Assembly (NCBI RefSeq): GCF_000478825.2
Contig: NZ_CP007542.1
Location: forward strand, 1,798,001-1,862,000
DNA length: 64,000 nt
From: Synechocystis sp. PCC 6714
Lineage (GTDB): Bacteria; Cyanobacteriota; Cyanobacteriia; Cyanobacteriales; Microcystaceae
Direction: 5' to 3'
Part shown: piece by piece, positions 19,503 through 28,206 of the stretch
Numbering within the stretch: position 1 is the stretch's first letter
Layout: each line of letters opens with the position of its first letter
The notes under the pieces: model-generated
The model's input: only the letters and a program-made list of their open reading frames with translations
Databases searched by the model: none
What the model was told of the DNA's origin: nothing
Made by a program: the position numbers and the translations under genes

Positions 19503-20285
19503 TTAACTATGTTTACTGCCATCGGGAAGAATAGCCCCGGTTAACTTAGCTGCCGTTAGTTTGACCATAATCCGATTGCCTGCACCAATTTTAGCCCCCT
19601 GTAAATTAGCTCCACTGAGATCTGCCCCGCTCAGATCCGCACCGACTAAATTGGCCTCCTGCAAATTAGCCCCCCGTAGGTTCGCTTCTAATAAATTAGC
19701 CCGGAAAAGATTAGCCCGAAAAAGATTGGCATTTTCCAAATTAACTTGGTGTAAAAAACTATCGCTCAAATCCGCATTACTTAGGTTAGCCGAGACCATT
19801 TTCCGTCCGGATAAATCCTTTTCTTTTAAGTTAGCCCAACGCAAATCCGCCCCGGTTAAATCTCGATAGTAGGGTCGATTGTGGTTTTCTTGATGATGGG
19901 GGGAGTTAGGACTATGGTTATGGTTGCTCTGCTGATTATGATGGGGCCGAGGTTGACGATCGCCGGGGGGTGGGTAAGGTGGAGGAGATTTGGCCTTTGG
20001 CTTGGATTTAGGTTTAGTTTTGGGCGTATTACCGGGTTGATCGGTTTGAGATGCTTGGGAAGCTTTAGTGGTTATCTCCAACTCCAACATTTCCTTGAGG
20101 CGATCACGGGCTTGGTTAATTTCTTTCAGTTTCCCCGCTGCCTTGGCCAACAGCCGGGGATTATCCCTGGGCAGGCGATCGGGGTGCCACACAAAGGCCA
20201 AATCCCGGTAGGCTTCATTGATTTCCTCCAGGCTAGCCCCCACCTCTAGCCCCAGGATTTCGTAGTAGTGGGAAAACTCTTGCAT
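19503..20285 (-). CDS. J-domain protein with His/Pro-rich linker and pentapeptide repeats
   Basis: 260 residues with three parts. An N-terminal J domain (about 1-70) carries the HPD motif in FVWHPDRLP, which stimulates Hsp70/DnaK ATPase. A linker (about 80-140) is rich in Lys, Pro, His and Asn ([18 protein letters not shown] and a His cluster). The C-terminal part consists of pentapeptide repeats of the A(D/N)LXX type ([17 protein letters not shown]), forming a right-handed quadrilateral beta helix. The zinc-finger region of DnaJ is absent, so this is a class C J protein. ATG 20285 is preferred over one 24 bases upstream because the J domain begins here. Confidence 0.85.
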   Translation of the reverse strand: MQEFSHYYEILGLEVGASLEEINEAYRDLAFVWHPDRLPRDNPRLLAKAAGKLKEINQARDRLKEMLELEITTKASQASQTDQPGNTPKTKPKSKPKAKSPPPYPPPGDRQPRPHHNQQSNHNHSPNSPHHQENHNRPYYRDLTGADLRWANLKEKDLSGRKMVSANLSNADLSDSFLHQVNLENANLFRANLFRANLLEANLRGANLQEANLVGADLSGADLSGANLQGAKIGAGNRIMVKLTAAKLTGAILPDGSKHS

Positions 20286-20360
20286 AATCACCGCTGTGCA
20301 ATGGCCCACCTAAAAGCGTAATATAGAAAGGTTGTCAATTTTTAAGATCCCAGAGAAGTC

Positions 20361-20534
20361 ATGGCAGTTCCCAAGAAGAAAACCTCCAAAGCAAAACGTG
20401 ATCAACGCCGGGCCCACTGGCGCAGACAAGCTTCTTCCCAAGCACAAAAGGCTTTATCCCTCGGCAAATCTATTTTATCTGGCCGTTCTACTTTCCTCTA
20501 TCCCCCCGCTGAGGAAGAAGGGGAAGAAGAGTAA
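20361..20534 (+). CDS. rpmF: Ribosomal protein L32
   Basis: 57-residue basic protein starting [20 protein letters not shown], the L32 signature, with the acidic C-terminal tail common in cyanobacteria (EEEGEEE). It is a structural component of the 50S subunit. It is transcribed divergently from the J-domain gene, with a 75-base shared upstream region. Cyanobacterial and plastid L32 lack the zinc-binding Cys pairs found in some other bacteria, as here. Confidence 0.95.
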   Translation: MAVPKKKTSKAKRDQRRAHWRRQASSQAQKALSLGKSILSGRSTFLYPPAEEEGEEE

Positions 20535-20633
20535 GAATAAATTGTCAGTTAGCTGAATTTAGTATTTAAGGTGAGGGGCGATCGCCAAGGGCAAATCAGT
20601 TTTGGGACAAATAATTAAATTGATTTATGGTCA

Positions 20634-22076
20634 ATGGTTAACCAGTTCCCAAAGCTCCGCCCAACTCCCTACCAAGCAAGCATCGTTGGCATTTTTATCT
20701 TTTCCCTGGTCATACGTTTCTGGAACCTGGGACAGTTCAACGAGTTAGTTTTCGACGAAGTTTACTACGCCAAATTTGCCGGTGACTATTGGCTTGGCAA
20801 TAATTTTTTCCCATCCCATCCCCCCCTGAGCCATTACCTGATTGCTTTAGCCATGGGGTTGGGGGATTTTTTTCCTGTCAATCCAGACCAGGTTAACGAT
20901 CTGACGGGGGCAGTGCGTTCCACCTGGAGTTACCGTTGGCTCAATGCCCTCACTGGGGCCACCATTCCCCTACTCCTGGGGGCGATCGCCTATCTGTTGA
21001 CCCAACGGCGCCTGGTGACATTGTTAACCATGGGGCTATTGGCCTTAGATGGGCTATTTTTGGTGGAATCTCGCTATGCGTTGAATAATATTTACCTAGT
21101 TTTTTTCGGGCTGCTGGGGCAAGCTTTAGTTTTGTGGTATCTACGCCAAGGGAAACTTTGGCAGTTAATTCTGGGGGGCATTAGTTTAGCCTGTGCCGGA
21201 AGCGTCAAATGGAATGGTTTTGCTTTTTTGTTGGGTGTTTATCTCCTTTGGGCAATCGCCTGGGTCAAACCTTTCTTCAACCAGGGTTGGATAACGAGGG
21301 AGAGGCAAGCAAATTCGCTGAAACCATTGGATGGGGATGGACAAAATAATCAAGACTTTCTCTCCCGTTGGTTGATTATTTCCCCGCTGAAATTTGTGCT
21401 CTGGTTGGTGCTGGCACCGATCATTACCTATAGCGTCATTTGGATTCCCCATTTGTTAATGAATGGAGAATATGCTTCCCTGGCTGGTTTTTGGCGCATT
21501 CAACGGGAAACTTGGCAATATCACCGTCGGGTGGGCAATAGCCCTGATATTCATCCCTATTGTTCTCCCTGGTATAGCTGGCTGGTGATGGCTCGACCGA
21601 TCGCCTATTTTTATCAAAAGTCCAGTCGGTTTGGCTTAGTTAATGATGTCCACGCCATGGCCAATCCGATTTTGCTCTGGTTTTCCACCGGGGCGATGGG
21701 GTTGTTATTCGGCACCGTTATCTGGCAAAAAATACGCCAATTTTTCTTTAGGGGAATTAATCCCATCAATGTACCGTTGCGAGGCGTTACCCTCTACATT
21801 GCAGTCAATTACGCCGCTAATCTTTTGCCCTGGCTAGGGGTTAGTCGCTGTACTTTTTTTTACCATTACCTGCCTGCCTATGGCTTTAGTATTTTGGCCT
21901 TGGCATTAATTTTGAGCACCTTGCTAGACAGTCCCCAAAGGAGCCATGGCATCATTGCTTGGACAGTTTTAACCCTAGTGGCGATCGCCTTTTGGTATTG
22001 GTCGCCGATTTTTTTAGGATTACTGTTGACCCCCAGGGGATTTTCCCTCCGTATGCTTTTTCCCAGTTGGATTTGA
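20634..22076 (+). CDS. GT39-family membrane mannosyltransferase (PMT type)
   Basis: 480-residue polytopic membrane protein of the dolichyl/polyprenyl-phosphate-mannose protein mannosyltransferase family. The first external loop has the acidic pair in NELVFDEVYYAKFAGDYW and FPSHPPLSHYL, both diagnostic. About ten hydrophobic segments follow, ending in the conserved SRCTFFYHYLPAYGF block. The predicted role is transfer of a lipid-linked mannose (or other hexose) onto proteins at the outer face of the plasma membrane. The neighbours do not reveal the acceptor. A second GT39-like gene is at 31291-32835. Confidence 0.85.
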   Translation: MVNQFPKLRPTPYQASIVGIFIFSLVIRFWNLGQFNELVFDEVYYAKFAGDYWLGNNFFPSHPPLSHYLIALAMGLGDFFPVNPDQVNDLTGAVRSTWSYRWLNALTGATIPLLLGAIAYLLTQRRLVTLLTMGLLALDGLFLVESRYALNNIYLVFFGLLGQALVLWYLRQGKLWQLILGGISLACAGSVKWNGFAFLLGVYLLWAIAWVKPFFNQGWITRERQANSLKPLDGDGQNNQDFLSRWLIISPLKFVLWLVLAPIITYSVIWIPHLLMNGEYASLAGFWRIQRETWQYHRRVGNSPDIHPYCSPWYSWLVMARPIAYFYQKSSRFGLVNDVHAMANPILLWFSTGAMGLLFGTVIWQKIRQFFFRGINPINVPLRGVTLYIAVNYAANLLPWLGVSRCTFFYHYLPAYGFSILALALILSTLLDSPQRSHGIIAWTVLTLVAIAFWYWSPIFLGLLLTPRGFSLRMLFPSWI

Positions 22077-22151
22077 GCCGGAGACAAAGGTGGAAGTGGT
22101 CTCCCTAGTTACCACAGAGTCGAGACAACCTGGGCTTTCTCCTCGCACCTG

Positions 22152-22610
22152 TTAAATGGGGCGGTACACCACCGCATAGTCCCCTTCCCGGTTATCCGGC
22201 AGTAAAAAACCTTTACGGCAGAGGGAATCAATGGTTTCCTTCACCTTTTGGGGATCTTCTCCGGTGGCCACAATGCACTCGCTCACCGTAGCGCCGATCG
22301 CCTTGGTGGCACAGGTTTTAATAATCAACACATCCAGCCGTTCTATGGGGGTGACCGATGGGGGAGCGGTGACAATGGGAGAGGTATAGGCAGGGGGGAA
22401 ATAATGTTTATGGTTATAAATGGCATTGAACTTTCTCTCATCCATGGTGCCGAGGATGATCGCATCAACAAACCCCAGAATAGAAGGGATGAACGTCCAA
22501 GAAAAAAGGAAATAAACTATGCCAGCAAAAATATTGCCGAGGTAAAACTTATGTAAGCCGAAGCCGCCGAAGAAAACGGCAAAAATTAGGGCAACAAAGC
22601 GATTTTTCAT
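22152..22610 (-). CDS. TM2-domain protein with C-terminal winged-helix-like region
   Basis: 152 residues. The N-terminal 65 residues form a TM2 domain: two membrane helices around a conserved turn, FFGGFGLHKFYLGNIFAGI, followed by GFVDAIILGTMD. The C-terminal half (about 100-152) reads like a small winged helix (GATVSECIVATGEDPQKVKETIDSL...GFLL). The pairing suggests a membrane protein with a cytosolic interaction domain. It is 26 bases downstream of the DUF3598-type gene on the same strand. Function unknown. Confidence 0.75.
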   Translation of the reverse strand: MKNRFVALIFAVFFGGFGLHKFYLGNIFAGIVYFLFSWTFIPSILGFVDAIILGTMDERKFNAIYNHKHYFPPAYTSPIVTAPPSVTPIERLDVLIIKTCATKAIGATVSECIVATGEDPQKVKETIDSLCRKGFLLPDNREGDYAVVYRPI

Positions 22611-22636
22611 AGCGGGTCTGCAAAGAAAACCGTCAC

Positions 22637-23458
22637 CTACTGACGATGCTCAACAACAAAAGCGGAATGGGTCCAAGCCCCCCTATTGTCATAGTAACGG
22701 ATCAGCCTTTGGCGTTCGTTGGGGCGCACCAACCAGCCCATTTCCCCAAAGAAAGGTTGTCCCAATTGCAGGCGATCGGGGGTGCAAGAAGAAGCACCAT
22801 CCGGCAGTAATAGCACTTTGCTGGGGTTGGGGCCGAGAAAATTAATCTGATGACCGCTAACTTTCCCTTGGATCACCGCAGTTTGTCCCCCCATGGTTAC
22901 CCTTTGTTCCACCAAATCCCCGGTTTGGTTTAGGGTAATTTCCCCCTCGCTAACTTCCGGTTCCCGCCAGTCGGGGTAGGCAGTATAAACTTCGCAATGC
23001 CAAGTACCCAACAGTTGCTCCACCGTTAATGCTGGTCTTTCCTGGGCGTTACTCCCCCGGCGAAATTCCCGAATAAAAGTCAAACTGGCCAGGGTTAATT
23101 CCTTGTCATACAGTTGCACGAATCTCATGCGGCGATCGCCGTCCACAAAGCCAAATTCCGCCCCAAATTCACTGAAGGGAGCCAACTGCCATGGCCCCTT
23201 GGAAAAAGCACCGGTGCCAAAAAAGATAATTTGTCGCCCCAGGGAACGGTAATCCTGGCTATAGTCCTGGGTAGGGGGGTCTTGATAATCGGGGTTATCG
23301 TAGCGGCGCAGACGAAACTTGACCAACTTGTTATCTTCTAAGCCTTCCAGGGTGAGGATGGAAGGGGTGTTACTCAACACTTCCCCCTGGGGAGATAGGC
23401 GGGTAAAACTGCCCTGCCATTCCCCCAAGTTTTTGAGAAAATTTTCCCAGTTAGCCAT
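22637..23458 (-). CDS. DUF3598-type lipocalin-like protein
   Basis: 273-residue soluble protein without membrane segments. The start MANWENFLKNLGEWQGSFTR and the repeated beta-strand blocks (WQGSFTRLSPQGE..., LGTWHCEVYTAYPDW) look like two tandem lipocalin/calycin-type barrels of the cyanobacterial and plant DUF3598 family. Family members have no firm general function; some relatives bind pigments or lipids. It lies upstream of the TM2 gene in the same orientation and is divergent from the aldo/keto reductase gene. Confidence 0.65.
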   Translation of the reverse strand: MANWENFLKNLGEWQGSFTRLSPQGEVLSNTPSILTLEGLEDNKLVKFRLRRYDNPDYQDPPTQDYSQDYRSLGRQIIFFGTGAFSKGPWQLAPFSEFGAEFGFVDGDRRMRFVQLYDKELTLASLTFIREFRRGSNAQERPALTVEQLLGTWHCEVYTAYPDWREPEVSEGEITLNQTGDLVEQRVTMGGQTAVIQGKVSGHQINFLGPNPSKVLLLPDGASSCTPDRLQLGQPFFGEMGWLVRPNERQRLIRYYDNRGAWTHSAFVVEHRQ

Positions 23459-23633
23459 GGTTATTTGTCCCTATTTATAGTTTTGATGTTTTTAAAGAAT
23501 CAATCAAGACCATTCTCCCATTTCCCCATCCTCCCTCCCAGACGGGCAAGCTTTTCCAGAAATACTGGTTTATCATCGGGGAAAATATGACTCAGTTTTG
23601 CCAGCTAATTCTGGATTTCCTTCAACCTAACCC

Positions 23634-24578
23634 ATGGAAACTATTCGCCTTGGCCCCAACGGCCCCTCCATTGCTCCCCTTGGCTTGGGTACTTGGTCCT
23701 GGGGAGACACCCTGTTTTGGGCCTACGGTAAAGACTTTGGCCTAGAAGATATAGAGGGGGCTTTCCATGCTTCCCTGGGGGCGGGAGTTACCCTAATTGA
23801 CACCGCTGAAATTTATGGTTTTGGTGAATCTGAGCGTCTGATTGGTCGCTTTTGCCGGCAAGCAGAAGAAAAAGTAGAAATTGCGACCAAATACTTTCCT
23901 TTGCCCTGGCGTTGGCAGCGTTCTGACATTTCCCAAGCTTTGACCGCCAGTCTGGAACGTTTGCAGATGAATACCATTTGTCTGTATCAAATCCATTGGC
24001 CTTTGGAATTTTGGCTCAAAACACCGGATTTTATGGCTGTGTTGGCCGCCGAAGTTAAAAAAGGCCGCATTCAAGCTGTGGGAGTTAGCAACTATTCCGC
24101 CCAGCAAATGGCGATCGCCCATGAATGTTTAGCCGCCCAAGGTATTCCCCTCGCCAGCAATCAGGTGCCCTATTCCCTACTGAACCGGGAGATTGAAAGT
24201 AACGGTATTTTGGCCCAGGCTCGCCAGCTCAACGTCACTATTTTGGCCTACAGTCCCCTTGCCCAAGGCTTACTGACCGGCAAATATCGTCCGGAAAACT
24301 CCCCTACTCTCCAGGGGGCCCGCCGCTTCAATCCTCGTTTTAGTGCTAAGGGATTGCAAAAATTAGTTCCCTTACTTACCCTCTTGGATACCCTGGCAGA
24401 TAAGCATGACAAAACGCCGGCCCAAATTGCTCTGAATTGGCTTATTGCCCAAGGGAACATCATTCCCATTCCGGGGGCAAAAAACGCTTCCCAAGCTAAA
24501 CAGAATGCCGGAGCATTGGGATGGCAGTTAAACCCAGAAGAAATAGAAGAACTGCGTACCGTCACCCAGGGGATTTAA
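23634..24578 (+). CDS. Aldo/keto reductase
   Basis: 314-residue NADPH-dependent aldo/keto reductase. The TIM-barrel landmarks are LIDTAEIYGFGESERLIG (catalytic Asp and Tyr), EIATKYFPLPW (Lys), YQIHWP (His), GVSNYSAQQM, SNQVPYSLLNR and the C-terminal cofactor loop IPIPGAKNASQAKQN. It is closest in layout to plant and cyanobacterial pyridoxal-reductase-like or methylglyoxal-type AKRs. Substrate not predictable. Single gene, divergent from the DUF3598 gene with 175 bases between. Confidence 0.9.
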   Translation: METIRLGPNGPSIAPLGLGTWSWGDTLFWAYGKDFGLEDIEGAFHASLGAGVTLIDTAEIYGFGESERLIGRFCRQAEEKVEIATKYFPLPWRWQRSDISQALTASLERLQMNTICLYQIHWPLEFWLKTPDFMAVLAAEVKKGRIQAVGVSNYSAQQMAIAHECLAAQGIPLASNQVPYSLLNREIESNGILAQARQLNVTILAYSPLAQGLLTGKYRPENSPTLQGARRFNPRFSAKGLQKLVPLLTLLDTLADKHDKTPAQIALNWLIAQGNIIPIPGAKNASQAKQNAGALGWQLNPEEIEELRTVTQGI

Positions 24579-24708
24579 AAACCTGCTTTGTGAAGAAAAT
24601 TTGATTGTGCTTTGCTTTCATCAACAATTTTCCAATGCCCTAGGAGAACTAAAGAATTTAAAAAATTTGATTAGGCTTAACGGCTCAAAAAGAATTTTCT
24701 GAAGGGGT

Positions 24709-25890
24709 CTAACCCTGGTTAAATTCGTATAACAACCAAATTCCCACCCCCAAACCGACAAAATTAGGCAGCCAGGCCGCCAAGGTGGGGGAAATTAACC
24801 CAACAATGCCTAAGCTACCACTGAAAAATCCCAGTATGTAGTAGGCAAAAATAATCACAATGGTTAAACCAAAGCCCGTTGCCCGACTAATCCGTTGGGG
24901 CCTAGCGCCGATCGCCGAACCCACCACGGCAAAAACAATACAAACAAAAGGAAAGGCTAATTTTTGTTCCGTTCTAACTTGAAAAAACTGAATTTTCTTT
25001 TCATCGCCAATTAACTTTAGAATTTTGATATAGTCCTGGGCTTCCGCAATGGTCATTTCATAGGGATCCCGACCCTGCCGGGCAAAATCAAACGCCGATT
25101 TGGGTAGAGCAATCTGTTTATTGGTGAAAGGAACCGCCTCTTGGTAATCTTCCGTTTCCGTCAAACGATAAAGAGTGCCATTAAAAAAATCCCAGCGTTT
25201 ATTGTTATTATTCCAGGTGGCATTATCAGAAAGGACAATATGTTTAAGGTGGTTTTCTGTCCATTGCAACACCGTCAAGTTTTGCATTTCTTTGCCGTCA
25301 AATTTTTCAGCATAAACCAAACTTTTTAAGCGCCGGGCAGTTTGGCCATTCTCAAGCTTAATCTCTTCAAACTCAGGGTAAAAAACATCCCGATTTTGCC
25401 AAAAGGGATGCTCCTCATCAATGGATTCAATCAAAATACTGGTGGCTCGATAGTTGGCCACCGGCACCACCCATTCACTCAGCACAAAAGCCCAGCCCGT
25501 CACCAACAAACTCAGCACCACCGCCGGTAAAATAAGGCGATACAAACTCACCCCACAACTGCGAATGGCGACAATTTCACTGTCCCCACTAAGGCGACCA
25601 AAGGTCATCATGGTGGCTAGCATCACCGCCACAGGTAGGGAATAGGCCAGGAATTCCGGTACTTTGAGCAGTAATACTTCTGCGGCCTTAGCCACCGGGA
25701 GATTTTTTTCAACAATTTTGTTACCTAGATCGGACAAGTTACCGATCGCCAGCCCTAAACTGGCTACTACTCCCACACTGAATAAAAAAGGGGGAATCAA
25801 TTGCCTAGCCACATAGCGGTCCATGAGGGAAATTCCAGGCAAAGAATGGGGCCACTGCCCCAGGTTAGTAAAGGTTTTAGGCAAGAACAT
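24709..25890 (-). CDS. LptF/LptG-family permease (YjgP/YjgQ)
   Basis: 393-residue membrane protein of the LptF/LptG family, which extracts lipopolysaccharide from the inner membrane for transport to the cell surface. Membrane helices occur at both ends (IPPFLFSVGVVASLGLAIG; FVCIVFAVVGSAIGA; GLTIVIIFAYYILGFF), with a central periplasmic beta-jellyroll of about 180 residues. The conserved LMDRYVARQLIPPFLFS block starts at residue 23. ATG 25890 directly follows a GTG that could also serve. Cyanobacteria typically have one such protein acting as a homodimer; I infer that here. Confidence 0.88.
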   Translation of the reverse strand: MFLPKTFTNLGQWPHSLPGISLMDRYVARQLIPPFLFSVGVVASLGLAIGNLSDLGNKIVEKNLPVAKAAEVLLLKVPEFLAYSLPVAVMLATMMTFGRLSGDSEIVAIRSCGVSLYRLILPAVVLSLLVTGWAFVLSEWVVPVANYRATSILIESIDEEHPFWQNRDVFYPEFEEIKLENGQTARRLKSLVYAEKFDGKEMQNLTVLQWTENHLKHIVLSDNATWNNNNKRWDFFNGTLYRLTETEDYQEAVPFTNKQIALPKSAFDFARQGRDPYEMTIAEAQDYIKILKLIGDEKKIQFFQVRTEQKLAFPFVCIVFAVVGSAIGARPQRISRATGFGLTIVIIFAYYILGFFSGSLGIVGLISPTLAAWLPNFVGLGVGIWLLYEFNQG

Positions 25891-25934
25891 CACAGATTTT
25901 CAAGCTTTTTCAATGGCTAAAATTCCTCAAGTCT

Positions 25935-27323
25935 TTAAAATTCCGCATTCATGGGGGTGCGGGGAAAAGGAATCACATCCCGAATATTGGCCATACCGGT
26001 CATGAACTGGACAATGCGTTCAAAGCCCAGGCCAAAGCCCGCATGGGGCACAGAACCGTAACGGCGCAGGTCAAGATACCACCATAGATCGCTTTCCGGT
26101 ATCCCTTGTTCCTGCAGGCGTTGAGTTAATACATCTAATCGTTCTTCCCGTTGGGAACCGCCAATAATTTCGCCAATTTTGGGGGCTAAAATATCCATGG
26201 CGGCGACGGTTTTCCCATCATCATTTAAGCGCATATAGAATGCCTTAATATCCTTGGGATAATCGGTCACAATGGTGGGTCTTTTGAACACAGTTTCCGC
26301 TAAATATCGCTCATGTTCTGACTGTAAATCCACCCCCCAGGTGACGGGATATTCAAACTTCTGATCCGCTTTTTCTAGCAGTTGAATTGCTTCGGTGTAG
26401 GTCAGCCAAGCAAATTCGTTGTTAATGATATTGTCCGCTGTGGCCAGCACTGTGTTATCAATGCGCTGGTCAAAAAATTCCATGTCCTCAGGGCATTTTT
26501 CCAGCACAAATTTAAAAATATATTTTAAAAATTCCTCCGCCCATTGGCGATCGCCTTCTAGGTCACAAAAGGCCATCTCCGGCTCCACCATCCAAAATTC
26601 CGCCAGGTGGCGGGAGGTGTTCGAATTTTCCGCCCGAAAGGTGGGGCCAAAGGTGTAAACATTCTGGAATGCTAGGGCCATCACCTCCGCTTCCAATTGT
26701 CCACTCACCGTCAAATAAGCCTGTTTACCAAAAAAGTCCTGGCTGTAATCAATGCCCTCGCCATTTTTGGGCACCTTCTGCAAATCCAACGTGGTGACAT
26801 TGAATAAATCCCCTGCCCCCTCACAGTCGCTGGCGGTAATGATCGGGGTATGAACCCAAAGAAAACCCCTTTCCTGGAAAAATTGGTGAATGGCCGTGGC
26901 ACAGGCATTCCGCACCCGCATCACTGCTCCAATGGTATTGGTACGGGGTCTGAGATGCCCAATGGTCCGCAAAAATTCAAAGCTATGGCGTTTTTTCTGT
27001 AGGGGATAACTACTGGGATCTGCTCCCCCCAGCAGTTCCAGCTTGCATGCATTTAACTCCACCCGTTGACCTTTCCCCGGCGAAGGGGTCAATTTCCCCT
27101 CAATGGCCACCGCCGCCCCGGTTTGCAGTTGGGTCAATAGGCGATCGTAATCCGGCAAACTTCTCGCCAGCACCACTTGGAGGTTCGCCAAACTGGAGCC
27201 GTCATTAACTTCCACAAAACTAAAATCCTTGAGGGTGCGTTTAGTCCGTAACCAACCCTGGACCATAACCTGGTCATCGGCTTGACCGTGGCGGAGAATT
27301 TCAATAATGCGGCGTTTGTTCAT
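25935..27323 (-). CDS. asnS: Asparaginyl-tRNA synthetase
   Basis: 462-residue class IIb aminoacyl-tRNA synthetase. The N-terminal OB-fold anticodon-binding domain starts [14 protein letters not shown]. The catalytic core has motif 2 [21 protein letters not shown] and motif 3 [22 protein letters not shown]. The wording of motif 2 (ENSNTSRHL) and the absence of an AspRS insertion identify AsnRS. The open frame extends nine bases upstream to a TTG, but ATG 27323 is the natural start. It is followed by the lptF-type gene in the same orientation after 44 bases. Confidence 0.95.
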   Translation of the reverse strand: MNKRRIIEILRHGQADDQVMVQGWLRTKRTLKDFSFVEVNDGSSLANLQVVLARSLPDYDRLLTQLQTGAAVAIEGKLTPSPGKGQRVELNACKLELLGGADPSSYPLQKKRHSFEFLRTIGHLRPRTNTIGAVMRVRNACATAIHQFFQERGFLWVHTPIITASDCEGAGDLFNVTTLDLQKVPKNGEGIDYSQDFFGKQAYLTVSGQLEAEVMALAFQNVYTFGPTFRAENSNTSRHLAEFWMVEPEMAFCDLEGDRQWAEEFLKYIFKFVLEKCPEDMEFFDQRIDNTVLATADNIINNEFAWLTYTEAIQLLEKADQKFEYPVTWGVDLQSEHERYLAETVFKRPTIVTDYPKDIKAFYMRLNDDGKTVAAMDILAPKIGEIIGGSQREERLDVLTQRLQEQGIPESDLWWYLDLRRYGSVPHAGFGLGFERIVQFMTGMANIRDVIPFPRTPMNAEF

Positions 27324-27525
27324 AAACCCCAAAGGATTAACGGATAACAGATAGAAGAGGTACAGTGGGTGCCATTATTAAACCATGGCACTGAGTCAAT
27401 CCTAGGGTAACCAATTCCGACCCAGCAGGCGATCGCCCCCAAACCAGACAATAATCTGACCGGCGGAGAAAAAAATATTTTGACCATCCACAAAAGGTGT
27501 TATGATTGCTAATCGTGAAAGCAAT

Positions 27526-27607
27526 GGGTCGATGCCCGAGTGGTTAATGGGGGCGGACTGTAAATCCGCTGGCTATGCCTACGCTGGTTCAAATCCAGCT
27601 CGGCCCA
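27526..27607 (+). tRNA. tRNA-Tyr (GUA)
   Basis: 82-base class II tRNA without encoded CCA. Acceptor arms GGGTCGA and TCGGCCC pair fully. The anticodon loop is ACTGTAAAT with anticodon GTA, and there is a long variable arm and a T arm GCTGGTTCAAATCCAGC. It lies eight bases before tRNA-Thr on the same strand, so the two form one transcription unit. Confidence 0.96.
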
Positions 27608-27615
27608 TCCCTTTT

Positions 27616-27687
27616 GCCCTTGTAGCTCAGTGGTAGAGCACACCCTTGGTAAGGGTGAGGTCACGAGTTCAATCCTCGTCAAGGGCT
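27616..27687 (+). tRNA. tRNA-Thr (GGU)
   Basis: 72-base tRNA without encoded CCA. Acceptor arms GCCCTTG and CAAGGGC pair fully. Anticodon stem CACCC/GGGTG encloses loop TTGGTAA with anticodon GGT, and the T arm is CGAGTTCAATCCTCG. Its last nine bases overlap the 3' end of the convergent HxlR-type regulator gene. Confidence 0.96.
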
Positions 27688-28062
27688 TTCTCTGGAAACA
27701 GTAACGATACTGCAGTTGCAGACTTCTTGCTCCAGCCATTGGGAGCCCAGTTGGTGCATAGCGGCCAGCACTGGCTGGATTTCTCTACCCTTATCGGTCA
27801 GGGAATATTCCACCCTGGGGGGAATCTCCGGATACACATCCCGGTTGATGATGCCATGGGCTTCCAGTTGCCGTAGCCTTAGGGTGAGAGTTTTCGTACT
27901 GCAACCGGGCAAGGCGTCCAATAGTTGTCCCGTGCGCCGTTGTCCCTGGAATAACTCCCGCAAGACCAAAATTGACCATTTATTGTCGAGTAAATCCACC
28001 ACGTGCTGAATGGGACAAATGTGTCCGGCTGTGAAACAAGGGTCAGCATTGGTTGGGGCCAT
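27679..28062 (-). CDS. HxlR-family transcriptional regulator
   Basis: 127-residue winged-helix regulator. The core reads CPIQHVVDLLDNKWSILVLRELFQG, GCSTKTLTLRLRQLEAHGIINRDVYPEIPPRVEYSLTDKGRE, the full HxlR signature. The Cys in HICPIQHV matches the conserved Cys used for redox or electrophile sensing in HypR/QorR-type members. ATG 28062 is chosen; an in-frame GTG at 28092 is possible. The 3' end, including the stop at 27679, runs into the tRNA-Thr gene on the opposite strand. Target genes are unknown; it is encoded downstream of the S9 peptidase with 144 bases between. Confidence 0.88.
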   Translation of the reverse strand: MAPTNADPCFTAGHICPIQHVVDLLDNKWSILVLRELFQGQRRTGQLLDALPGCSTKTLTLRLRQLEAHGIINRDVYPEIPPRVEYSLTDKGREIQPVLAAMHQLGSQWLEQEVCNCSIVTVSRESP

Positions 28063-28191
28063 GGTGGTGTGGGAAAAACATTTTCGGTCCACTATTCTAG
28101 CTAATGGGGAGTTCGGGCAGCCATTGGCTCCATCTAAGCTGAGGCTTGGAGTCCATTGATTGCCAGCGCTGTGAACCTGGGGGCCGATCCA

Positions 28192-28205
28192 GGGGAATAT
28201 TCCCC
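28192..28205. terminator. Perfect palindrome after S9 peptidase gene
   Basis: GGGGAATATTCCCC is a perfect 14-base palindrome immediately past the stop codon of the minus-strand peptidase gene. It may help end that transcript or bind a regulator; no T-run follows on the minus strand. Confidence 0.3.
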
Positions 28206-28206
28206 A

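Noticed and set aside
19561-19869. ORF antisense to the pentapeptide repeats
   Set aside because: Periodic Leu/Ala/Ser content is the mirror of the repeat coding sequence on the other strand.
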